NCBI GenBank assembly: GCA_008828725.1
Contig: MEHQ01003632.1
Coordinates: 617,241 to 681,240, forward strand
Source: Saccharina japonica
Taxonomy: Eukaryota > Sar > Phaeophyceae > Laminariales > Laminariaceae
Direction of reading: 5' to 3'
DNA: 64,000 nucleotides
The notes under the pieces were generated by a model. It was not told where the DNA came from, searched no databases, and worked only from the letters and a program-made list of their open reading frames with translations. Every line of letters starts with the position of its first letter. The stretch's first letter is position 1. Position numbers and translations under genes: made by a program. Below are positions 11,862-24,953 of this stretch, piece after piece.

Positions 11862-14599
11862 ATGGGCAAATTTCGAGGGCACCAGGACAAGAGTCGCAAG
11901 GGCAGGGAGAAAAAGCTCCTCCTCCAAAAGCAGAAGAACAGCAGCAAGGGAAAACCCGCCGGCGGCGGAGGTGGTGCTGGGGCGGGGGGCGGGGGCGGCG
12001 CGGAGGCGGAGGCTTGGGGGGGGGGCGGAGGGTCTCCCCGCACGGCATGATCAGCAAGGGGAACGACAGGGGGGGGGCAAGGGGAAGGGAGGTGGGGGTG
12101 GGGGCGGGGGAGGAGGGGCGAAGAAGAAGCTGAAGCACGTGACCTACGGCAGCGAGCACTCGGTGCTCATCTGCGGGGACGGAGATTTTTCCTTCACTCG
12201 AGGCGTTATTCGGCACCGGGGAACGGGGTGCGTTTGTGCGTTTCATTTCGTTTCGGTTTGTTTCGTTTCGTGTCGTGTCGTGCCGTTTTACAGTCGTTAT
12301 AAATAGTACTCATGTTGTTTGTTTAAGATGTTTGGTAGTTTATTTTTGGGCAGCGGCCCAAAAAAGGTATACCTGGTCCGCTTGCGGCCAAAAACAGGTA
12401 CATACTTAAAATCAAGTCAAAAACGCACTCCACGTGCCCAGCCATTGGTCCAAAACTCGTTGTACCGGTTTTTGCCTCTTTAAAACCCAGGTATACCTGA
12501 TTTTGTCTACTCTGCTTGACTTTCACCTTTTTTTGTCGTTTTGAAGCCAATCAGAGGCCCTTCATAGTTCCACCCTATATGCCCCCTATACAAATGCCGA
12601 CGTACGCGGAGACCCCCTTCTCCCTTCGCACCTCGCACTACACGCCACTCGAGCGACACACATATATCTGCCTGCACACCTCCGCCGAAATAATACGAGA
12701 TAGAAGGCTCCCCTTCGGGATTGTGGTTGACTTGGAATACCAGGGGTGTCGCAAGCTGAGAAGGGAGAATACAGCAGCAGGCGTTCGTTCCTCGTACTAT
12801 TAAATATTAATAGCAGCTACTCGTATACGTAGCCACCGGGCGAGCACGAAGAACAGGAAAAAACTCTACTTTACGTTGCAAGGAACGGCAGGTTCGTGGG
12901 GTGCGTTTTAAACTTGATTTTAGTATGTACCTGGCTTTGGCCCCGAACGGACCAGGTGTACCTGTTTTTGGCCGCTGCCCTTTATTTTTTGTGTTATATA
13001 GCTGTAGATGATCTATCTGTAGATGATCTATCTGTAGGTGATACATCTTTTTAGATGGTGTATCTTTAGATGATCTATCTGTAGGTGCTCTATCTGTAGA
13101 TCATCTATATGTAGATGCTGGATCTGTAGATGATCTATCTGTAGATGGTCTTATCTATCTGTAGATGGTCTGTATGATCTGTGGATGATCTGTTCGACGT
13201 GTGAATGGGGTTTGAGCATTGGAGGCTGCGATACGATTTGAAAGTTGTAAGAGGGGTGTGGACCAGGCGACTTAGTAAACAAAACTCTTCAAATATCGTA
13301 CATACAATTTTAATTTTCTCTGATGCCGTTGAGGCGAAGACAGGCAGCTTTGCCACGCGATTGTGACCACACCGTTTTCAGTATGTACTGCATTGTACAT
13401 TAACTCTATATCTGACTCCTACTGTTTAGTCCCCACGACGGCAGTGCAGCCATTGAGGTGCTTTTAAGGTGCTTCTAAGGTGCTTTTAGGGTGCTTTTAA
13501 GGTGTTTTTAATGTGCTTTTAATGTGCTTTTAAGATGCTTTTAAGATGCCTTTAAGGTGCCTTTAAGGCGCTTTTAAGGTGTTCTGAGATCCTTTTAAGA
13601 TCCTTTTATGGTGCATTTAAGGTGCTTTTAAGGTGCTTTTAAGGTGCTTTTAAGGTGCTTTTAAGGTGCTTTTAAGGAGCTTTTAAGGTGCTTTTAAGGT
13701 GCTTTTAAGATGCGTTCAAGGTGCTTTTAAGATGATTTTAAGGTGCTTTTAAGGTGTTTTAAAGGTGATTTTAAGGTGCTTGTAAGGTGTTTTTAAGATG
13801 TATTTAAGGCCTAAACGGGGTACAGTATAATCGATCTCGCTTAAACCGTAGCTTCCACTGCATAGCTGCAACACATTCAGGGAGTACATATCTTGTAGCG
13901 TTTATATGTGACCTCCCTCGAGTTCCACAGGAGGTTTCAGATTTTGTTCCCCTCAAAACACGTGCTTAATTCGCACGATCGCAGTATCCCACGCAGCTAT
14001 CACGGAGGACCATAGTAAACAGAACCAAATTTTGTTAGTAATAAAACGGAAATATATAGGTTTTGTCTGTACCATAGGTCCTATTTACTATGGTCCTCCG
14101 TAATACGTAGCAAAGATGAGTTTCGACCAAATCCTCGATTTCACAGCTGTCGTTTTTTATTTTTTAATCTATGTAAGTAATATCGGCGCGCAAAACCGCC
14201 TACTATATACCTAGGGAGCAAAGCACCGCATCGCAGCGTATCGTATCGCATCGCACCGTAGCACTTGGCGTCGCATCGCGTCGCATCGCATCGCATCATA
14301 AATCAGAAGTGCGGCCCGACCGAGTCAACAAAACGCGAATTTAAAGTTATTGGTCCAACTCCAACGACGTCGGAACAGGAGGCAAAGCGTGCTTTGGGCA
14401 ACAACAACGGCAACAACAACAACAACAACAACATACAGACCATCGACCACAACATACCATGAGCTCATTCATGCTCCGATTTCGCGTGTTTTAGACCAAA
14501 AAAAAAACAACACAAACTCGTTGGCACTCCTTGGCAAACAGATAAAAAGAAAAAAAAATGATCGTTGCATACTAGGAAGAAAAACGTGCTTTGGACAGC

Positions 14600-14634
<35 letters not shown>

Positions 14635-17600
14635 ATAATCAAACTCGTGCTGTTCCAATTCCAGAAAAACGTTTTTCTGGACGAAGAAAAACAAATTGCC
14701 ACCAACCCAACTCGTTGTGGTCCCTAAAAAAAAAAGAAAAGTGATCATAGCGAAAGTTACTCCCTCGCCGGGAATCGAACCCGGGTCTCATGAGTGAAAG
14801 TCATATATCCTAACCGTTGGACTACGAGGGATGTCATTACAATGCCACTGTAAATCTAACGCCTCCTCCACATCACACACCCCAACAGAAAAATAATGTC
14901 ACTCAAGAGGACGCAGATCTAAGGACCGTTGGTGGCTAATAACACGAAGATCAATTGGCCGCTATATTTCCGTCCGGATTGGTGTACCATTTCCAGCAGT
15001 CTAAAACGATAAAAGCTGTGCGGTCCCCTCACCCCGGCCAACCCCCTCCCCTCCTTTCCTCAGCGCCTTCGTTCATTCGTCCCTCGTTCCCGGCCCTTTC
15101 CCAAGAACGGTTCGAGCTTTAAAATTTCATGTATCACGCAGCTTGCAAAGTTGAGGATTCAACCACTCAATTGGCAGAACTCACAGCTGACTTATTTGTG
15201 CCACCCTTATTTCGTACCAGGTAGTATTTTATATTTTATACAAAAGCTTCAATGTCTGCGTACAAAACACCTGGTATCATACCTGGTATGTGCTATTGTG
15301 TTAGTATCGCAATCGAATGAGTAACATTCGCGTTGCTTGTCTCCGGTCTTACTAATAAATATGTGTTGAAAAAGGGCCATTATTATCGAGCAAGTTTTGT
15401 CCAAGTGTTAGTATCGCAATCGAATGAGTATCATTCGCGTTGCTAGTCCCCAGTCCTGAAAACAATTGCAAGTCTTTGTCCTGCGTTTTTCCCGCGGGCT
15501 CAGGGGGGTACTGTAGTTCCTCGTTGTCTTCAATGTTGCACAGATAGATGTTGCTCCGAGTACCTTGGAGTAAAGTAAGGAGTATTGGAGATATAACACT
15601 TCAGGTACTTCGTGTACTCAAAGTATTTCGGGGTTCAATACTCCGGGATACTGCTCGTACTCGGAGTATTTCGGGTAGTATTATGAACACTCTCGATACT
15701 GCGTGTACTCGGAGTATTTCGGGGTACGATACTGCGGGTACTCCTTGTACTCCAAGTATTTGGGGCTTCAGTACTGCTCATACTCCAAGTACTCCGAGTA
15801 TTCAGGCCGCCAGTACTCTCATACTCTTAAGTACTCGGAGTACGAAATGCCCGCGATACTCGGAGGATACTACCGTAATCATGCGAAGGTTCGCACCGGG
15901 TGCGATCGCGTTTTTAAATGTTTCTACGTTGTGTTTTTTATCGCACCCCGGTGCTATCTCTCCGATGGGTGCGTTCTCTCCGATGGGGGTGCGGAAACAC
16001 AATTAAATCATGCCGTTCTTCTATTTTGGCGCACCCCCGGTGCGATCTCTCCGATGGGTGCGCTGCTGAATCGAAATACACCGGGCCGTACTGGGGCAAC
16101 GGTGCTGCGTAAATGACTCAAAGCTACCTAAAACGACTTGACCTACCATGCATTGGTAAAGTACGTTTGAGAGGAGTGGCGCACTGGTGATATCTCATCG
16201 GAGTATGAAAGAAATGATAATATTACCTACTACAGACCCGCTGCGGTGGCCCTCAAATTTCTATTTATGTCGGAGAGATCGCACCGGGGTGCGATCTCTC
16301 CGATGGGGGTGCGAAAACACGATTAAATGTTTCTACCTTGTGTTTTTTATCGCACCCCGGTGCTATCTCTCCGATGGGTGCCAACCTTCCGATGGGTGCG
16401 AACCTTCGCATGATTACGGCAGTTGTGGATTCAGATTTGTTATGATTCTCATTTATTTTGAAAATTGAATTTTGAAATCTTGATACCTAACTTGGTAAAT
16501 CTCATTTTTGACACTTCCGTCCAGAGTGGTGTCCTGCTGTGCTTTGCCATACATGCTGGTATACACTTACTCTAGTATACGCAACATTTCGTACGGTATA
16601 CAGGGCTGCGCTCCGCGGGCGGCTATACGCCGTTCGGTACGTACGCTCGCTGAAGGAAGTACATAGATCAGACGAAAGTGTAATCAGATAGAAGACGTTG
16701 TTGAATTGGTGCTGTGCGGCTTGCAAATGCCAAAAGGTCGTGCAGGAAGAAAACCATCTCGTTCCGTCTAAGGCAAGTGATCATCTATCGCGGATGCTGC
16801 TGCGTGCGCACAGCAAAACACACATAAATCTGGCGAGGCTGTTCGCATTTCGGGCTAGTAGATGTCCAGACACAGTCGATTAGCGTCTCTCAGCCTGGCT
16901 TCGCAACCACCCCGCTCTGAGGGCAATGATGCACACCATATCATACAGCCTAGGATATTTGGTGTCATCGCGTATCATCGGCCGCGCATGATGCTGCGTG
17001 CGCAAAGCTCCACCTTTTGTTTTTGGATGAATCGAAGAAATGAATCGAAGAAACAAAGAAGAAAAATGATTCTAGGACCGATTCCCGAAAAAAAAAAAAT
17101 CCCGTAGGCAATGAAGAGCTGGGAGTAGGCTTAGAAGCCAGGGAAGTGTCAAGGGGGAGACACTTGAATTGATGTGTATGCACGTACCGGTAGTATTTTT
17201 GGCTCTCGATTTTTCTGTTTATATTCGTATATATGTATGTACGGGGGGTACTCGTACGTGTTTTTCAGATTTCATGTTTCAGTTTTTGTGTTTTCCCCGC
17301 GGTCGGTTTCGTCGTCTTGCTGACTTGGTTCAGGTCTTCCGTCCTTTCGCTCTGACCGTCCCATCACCCCTGCCCATCAAAGAAAACAGTCAATGAAAAC
17401 CGATTGACTCTACCAACTTTAAATCTGCCTCTATTTGACAAGCAATCCTTGATCCTAACAGGTGTGCTATCAAATGCGGCACCTAACAAAGCCGATTGGT
17501 CTATATGGTCATACGACTACGGCCATGCACGACGTTTGTACCCCCCCCCGTAGCCGCACCAACACCACACCCACCCCTGCCTCTGTAACATCGTCTTGTT

Positions 17601-18583
17601 AGGTAGTTTTACACTGTACTTCCCTGATTCCATCACCATGCATACGGACAAGCAATAAGACGAAGAGCCGATGCGCCGTCTCGAAAGGGATGCGTGGTCA
17701 ATGGTCAAATGACTAAGGCAAGCAACAAATGAGTACGCCCCCCCCTCCCCGATGTATATAGGCCATATACCCCCCGTCATAATTGATATAGGTTGGGTTG
17801 GCGTCGGATTGGCACGAACGCTGTAAAACACGCCATCTCCTGCGTGGAGCTAGACAACCAGGGTGCCTTTTTTTATTTTTTTTGGCGGTCACCAAGCTGG
17901 CGGTCGAGTAGATCATTTGTCGGGGTGGAGAGATCCTTTGTTCCGCACAAGGGGAATGGTCGCATCACGTAGTTTGATATGGTAAGGCGTCCGCGAGGCA
18001 GTTACATAGTAAAACCCATTGCTGTCTCCGGAAGTGGCCACACCAGAAATTAAATTAACTCATTGAAGCTGTCGTCCATATGCAAGTCCGCCTCAGAGGC
18101 GGTTCTTAGCAGGATGCAGCTCACCCTCCATGCGACTCGCCCAATACCTCACGGCGCTTCGCGCTTGGTGCAAGCAATGTCTGCCTGGTTGGTGAAAACC
18201 CAACGTGCTCCGTCCCGGCATTGTAGGGATGCGAGGGTCTATGGTCATACGACTACGGCCGTGCACGACATGAGTACACCCACACCCCACCCCACCCTGC
18301 CTCTATAAACTGTAAACTCTAAACTTCATACGATCAATCCCTAACCCTTCTATGCCATCTGATACAACATCCGATTGACCCCCCGCCGCCGCCGCCGCCT
18401 CTGTACACTGGAACCCTTCTTCCTTGGTCTCGTTAGGGCAGGGGTGGTGGCGACCTCTCTCGATTCCCGCCAAGGCGTCCTGAAGAAATACCCACGCGCC
18501 GAGACCTGGCTCCCTAAACTGCACGCCGACGGGGCTCAGGTAAAGAAAAGAAAAAGAAAAAACAGTTTGTGCTTACTTGCTAC

Positions 18584-18618
<35 letters not shown>

Positions 18619-19615
18619 CACTTTTGGAAGGAAATGCATACGTAGACCGTTTAGACATTAATTTCCGTTGTGGGCACAGGACACTTGGAATTAGAGTCAC
18701 GTTTAGGTTTATATTGGTATCAGAACGCAGTATTAAAAGGGTGAGACCAGACGCATATAGGTGCACTCTGTTTCTTCTGACGGTGGTTGATCACTTGATT
18801 ATAGTATAGGACCTCTATACCTTTCCCCCCCCCAAAAAAAAGCTAACTTTGGAGGAAAACCAAAAAGCGCGACGTATGATACCTACCCCCGATGAAACAG
18901 TCCCATGGCCTACCACTCTGTCCCGAAATATAAACACCGTTTTTATTGAGTATTCATGTATAAAAGGTGCCTATATTTCGGGACAGAGTGGTATGTGCTA
19001 AGTGTACTATGAAAAGTTTGGCAGCACAAAAATGAAAAAAACTGAAGGACAAAAAAAAAAAAAGTCCGACGGAATGTTTGCCTGATCACTCCCAGAAAAC
19101 GTTTTGAGCCTGAAAATGCTACCGTTCACCAAGCATTCGGAAGCCGCTTGAAAGTACTGTCGAATGGTTTGCGATAATATTTTTGGTTGGTCAGTTTTGT
19201 TGTTTGCCTCTCGTCATTTCAAGTCACGAGGTCCGCTACGATACGCTGGGCCAAGGTTCTGTATGCATACAAGCAGTATAGCGTTGGGGATTGGACGTCC
19301 CTTATATACAGTAGTACCAACTGCCCTCGTCAGAGTTGGTAAATATCAAGCCCCCTTGCCTGGTCGGTGAAAACCCGACATGCTGCGTCCCGGCATTGTA
19401 GGGATGCGAGGGAGGGTCTATGGTCATACGACTACGGCCATGCATGAAAATAAAGTACACCCCCCCCTTACAACAGCAGTCAGTAGTTGGCGAAAAATGG
19501 TGGGCAGGACACATTTGAGGTCCCCTCATTTTACGCGCGATCGCAGAGTATCACGCAGAGCTTGCAAAGACGAGCTTCGACGAAATCCCTTCGGATCTCA
19601 TCATCTCATCACAGC

Positions 19616-19671
<56 letters not shown>

Positions 19672-22600
19672 TTTTTTTTTTTTTTTTAATAAAATGTACC
19701 GTTTTCTCTTATCGCGGGCCATATACCTACTGTATACTGTACACTTGTAGATACAATACAGCCCTCCCTCCCTCCCCTCCCAACACCAAAATAACTCCCC
19801 CCAACCCTGCCCCCCCCCCTCGCGCGTTTCGCATCCACCACGGGGTTTTGGTGAGAGCAGGTCGTACACTGCGTGGACGCCACTAGGCTTGAGGAAACCC
19901 TTCTAGTGGGAGGCGCGCCGCGAGGCGGGGCGGGGAGCAATGACGGAACAGCAGCAGCAGCAGCAGTAACAGAAGGAGGGGGGGAGGGGACGGGAGCGGG
20001 AGCGGGAGTTGAAGGGGGAAAGAAGCGTGTCTTGTTCGACCGCGTGGTGTTCAACTTTCCTCACACCGGCAAGCAAAGGACGCACCTCAACCGAAACCTG
20101 ATTCGCGATTTCTTCGCCAGCACCAAGTGAGAGAAAACAGGACGGGGGAGGAGGAGAAGGAGGACGATAGGAAAAGCTTAAGCTTATTGAGAAAGTACAT
20201 TATAATATCATTAGGCACACTTTTTTTTTTTTGGGTGGGGGGGTGTACTCATGTTGTGCACGGCCGTAGTCATATGACCATAGACCCTCGCATCCCTACA
20301 ATGCCGGGACGGAGCGCGTTGGGTTTTCACCAACCAGGCAGACATTGCTTGCACCAAGCGCGAAACGCCGTGAGGTATTGGGCGAGTCGCATGGAGGGTG
20401 AGCTGCATCCTGCTAAGAACCGCCTCTGAGGCGGACTTGCATATGGACGACAGCTTCAATGAGTTAATTTAATTTCTGGTGTGGCCACTTCCGGAGACAG
20501 CAATGGGTTTTACTATGTAACTGCCTCGCGGACGCCTTACCATATTAACACTACGTGATACGACCATTCCCCTTGTGCGGAACAAAGGTTCTCCACCCCG
20601 CACAAATGATCTACTCGACCGCCAGCTTTGGTGACCGCCAAAAAAAATAACAAAAAAAAACGGCACCCTGGTTGTCTAGCTCACGCAGCGAGTGGCGTGT
20701 TTTACAGCGTCGTTGCCAACCGACGCCAACCCAACCTATAAATATATCATATATTTATATGACGGGGGGCGGGGGGGGGGCGTACTCATTTGTTGCTTGC
20801 CTTAGTCATTTGACCATTGACCACGCATCCCTTTCGAGACGGAGCAGGCAGAGGGGCGTATTACGATACACGGCCGAGATCTTCTCACCGGGGAAAGAGA
20901 GAAGATCTACGAGCCGTCGCCGATGATGAGTACGACCCCCACCTCCCCCGGCTCCTCCGGAGCTCCGTCTGAAAGAGATGCGTGGTCAATGGTCAAACGG
21001 CTAAGGCAAGCAACAATTGAGTACGCCCCCCGCCCCCCAAATATATGATATATTTATAGGTTGGGTTGGCGTCGGTTGGCAACGACGCTGTAAAACACGC
21101 CACTCGCTGCGTGAGCTAGACAACCAGGGTGCCGTTTTTTTTTGTTATTTTTTTTGGCGGTCACCAAAGCTGGCGGTCGAGTAGATCATTTGTGCGGGGT
21201 GGAGAACCTTTGTTCCGCACAAGGGGAATGGTCGTATCACGTAGTGTTAATATGGTAAGGCGTCCGCGAGGCAGTTACATAGTAAAACCCATTGCTGTCT
21301 CCGGAAGTGGCCACACCAGAAATTAAATTAACTCATTGAAGCTGTCGTCCATATGCAAGTCCGCCTCAGAGGCGGTTCTTAGCAGGATGCAGCTCACCCT
21401 CCATGCGACTCGCCCAATACCTCACGGCGTTTCGCGCTTGGTGCAAGCAATGTCTGCCTGGTTGGTGAAAACCCAACGCGCTCCGTCCCGGCATTGTAGG
21501 GATGCGAGGGTCTATGGTCATATGACTACGGCCGTGCACAACATGAGTACACCCCCCCACCCCCCCCCGCCCGCCCGACACAAACCAACAGCTATACCAA
21601 TATTAACTCCACAGACAAGCAGTAGCGATACCAATAACAACCCCAACACAACACTGATCCCACCAACACCAATGCCAACACCAATGCCAACAGCAGCACT
21701 GACACCAACACCAACAACAATATCAACGACAACAACACATCAACACCGACACACCGACACCAACACCAACACCAACGCCGGCACCAGCAAAAGAACGCCG
21801 CCCAACACCAAGACGAGCACCGACAACAACAACAACAACAACAACAACAAAGCAACCATGCCACTGCTGTCACAACAGCAACAGCAACAGCAACAACCTT
21901 TCATTTTCTTGTTTTTGGCCATTTTTCGTAGAAATCCCTCTCCATGTATTTACCTCTACTACTATTATACCGTATACTGGTACTGTATACAATACCGTGC
22001 CCTGTACCGTATACCGTCCCACATGTGTTTTTACGAACCACGTACATACGGTATTTTTTTACCCCAAGCACTGCTGTACTTATCCGTTACGGTACTTTTT
22101 TTTCTTTTTTTTTTTGTTTACGGCCTGGCCCGGCCCGCCCTCGCTCGCTTCTAAAACGGTAAAAGGGGGCTGGTCAAGTGCGCTGCAGACGGAGGAGAGG
22201 TGCACGTCACGCTCAAGGACAGGCCTCCTTACTCAAGCTGGAACGTCAAGTGAGTAATAGAAAAAACCATAGAGACTTACGTACATGATTTGTGTTTCCG
22301 TGTGTTTTCGTGTGTTTTCGTTTGTGTACATACTTGAAGAAGTATATATATAATATGTACGGGTCCACGACTTTGTGGGTGTACGTCGTATATATATATA
22401 CACGAAATATACATGAGTGTGCGAGTTTCGGCGATGGATGGATGGATGGATAGATGGTGTTTTGTTGTTCCAGTTTTAGCATGTATGTATAAGTCCTGCA
22501 TTTTTTTTTCCCAGCGGTTGTTACCGTGGATTTCAGATTTGAATTTTCTAGTATTCTGTATTGTACATTCGCGCCTACTGTAATACGATAGAACACATAT

Positions 22601-24911
22601 TGTGCTCCATATCTTGTGTTTATTTTGCATGCGTTGGACCCCGACCCACCCACCCACCAACCCACCCACCCACCCACCCACCCACACCACCCTGCCACCC
22701 ACACATCCATCCACCCACCCACCCACCACCACCGCCGGCATCGGCATCGGCATCGGCATCGGCACCGTTTGCAAACTTGGACAGGGCGATGGCGAAGGAG
22801 AGCGAGCTGGTGATGGTCAGGTGTCTCGCCTTCGACCCGTCCGTCTTCCCGGGCTACCGACACAGCACTACAGACCCTCAGGTAAACAGAAGGGCAGGGG
22901 GGAGGGAGGGGAGGGGGGTTGAGTTGAGTTGGGATTGAGTTTTCCTCACAGTGTACGACCACCGACCCACCTACGCACCCGGCAGAGGGCCATCCTTTCC
23001 GTACCATGGTAGTATCTCGTGTATATAACTCAGCTTGCAAATATGAGCTTCGACGAAATCCTCGATCTCACAGCTGTTTTTTTTTTTTTTTTTTTTAATT
23101 TTATAAGTATAGTTACGATTATTTTTTTCTTTTTTCTACTGTAGTTACATTTTTTTTCCTTTTTTTTTTTAGATGGAGTGGAAAAATAACGATACGTATG
23201 GTTTTAGTATTCCGTCTATTTTTCACCCCTTTGGGACTTCCCTTTTAAGGGAACCTCTCTTTTTTTAACGGACCCCCTTTAAGGGAAGCGACAAAATCCA
23301 TGATAAACTTGGTGAGCGCCCAAGCAATACGGATATGTACACGTAGGTCGTATATATATAACAAGGTTGCGCTCGCGTGCGGTACGGCTCCTTGCATCGT
23401 AAAGACTGACCGGGCGACCGGTTTGCAGTATCCCCCAGTCACCCAGCGGGCGTTACTGTTGCTTCAATCTTCATTTTTGGTCATCGCCAATGTTTCCAGT
23501 CTGAAGTTGTCCCCGAGAGGGTCGAAGCGATTAACTTTCGTCGAGGCGCACCGCATGATACATGTACGTACGTATGTACAGAGAAGGGGGAACCACGATG
23601 ATTACTGTTGATACTGCCAAAGCAGGGGTCCCGGGGTGGTGACAACGCTGCTTGGCTGTGAGATATGTACGTAGACGGCAAACAAAGAAGAAGGGTAGGG
23701 TTCCTCCTCAATAGTCACGCGCACCAGAACATTGATGGCGTTATTCAGGAGGGGCCGGGGGGAATCTAAACATATACCCCCAATCCCCGCCCTGTTACTA
23801 CGTAGGCGGTTGTTTTTTCGTATATCAGTATATACTTCGTACGAGCATACAGCGGTTTCACTTTTTCTTGCTGGTCGTTCCTCGAAAAAACCACACTGCC
23901 CTCTCCTACTCCTATATGTACATACTGTATATATACCTGGTATGTTATTAATAGTACGTATCTCTTATTTTTTGTTCTGTTCTACGATGACATTCGCTTC
24001 TTGTGATTTTTTTTTTTTCGCCTTTTGGCCATTTGTTTCGTGTTTTGTTTTGCTTTTTTTTTTGTTTGTTTTGTTTTTCGCCTTTTCGTTCGCCTTTTTT
24101 TTTTTTAACTGGTTTTTGTTTTGTTTCGTCTTGTCTTTTTCTTCTTGCTCTTGTCGTCTGATTTTTTTTTTTTTTGTGCAACCAGGCTAAGGAGTTCGAT
24201 GCCGCAGGAGCAAGAACGAGCGTGTTCTGCCGTGCGAGGAGTGCCCTGGACGACAACGTGAGTGGCGTGTTTTTTTTTTTTTTTTTTTTCACTGTTGGGA
24301 CCTTCAGAGGATATAGTGTATACGTATAACAAAAATGACGGTAAAACGTGAAAAAATGCAGCAAAACCGCCTCTACGTAAGTTTGGGGGGGGGGGTTGAA
24401 ACGAAAAATAATTGGTGTCCGAATTGCATATGGTTGCAATGCGAGGAGGAAGGAAAGAAGGTTCGCTCGGCACGGGCGTACGGTAGGTAGCATGATCCTA
24501 ATCCTGCTCGTGGACGGTTGATAAACTAGCACCAAAGGTTCTGTTCCGTGCTGTACCCACTTGGTATTCCAACTCACACAATCAACCAAACAGTGCCTCG
24601 CTGCTGTTATTTTAGCCACGAATATGAACCAAACGCCTAATTATCTCTAGAACAACAAACAACATAGCACGAGAATTATTATTTTATCGGTTCCCGATCT
24701 CGAATAATATTCTCCTTCATCATTTGGTTTGGTCGCTACCGGTATCCCTTATATCCCTGTCACATACCTTGAAAAGGGTCCTTAAAAGGGGTCTGTCCCA
24801 AGGGGGCTCATGTGTGCTTCAAGAGCGATTTGTCTTTTGGTGGGTGTGAGAGGCCCTGTGTAAACATGTACCGCTGTAGCTCTGTTCGGCTTGTCGGCGA
24901 GCGGTAGGGGG

Positions 24912-24953
<42 letters not shown>

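Noticed and set aside
11487-12050. 187-aa open frame starting upstream of the BMT5-like ATG
   Set aside because: The part before 11862 spans the ATC tract and the TATA box; only the portion from 11862 is coding.
22561-22938. 125-aa His/Pro-rich frame as an independent gene
   Set aside because: Its 3' half is exon 5 of the BMT5-like gene; the His/Pro part is the CCCA microsatellite in the intron.
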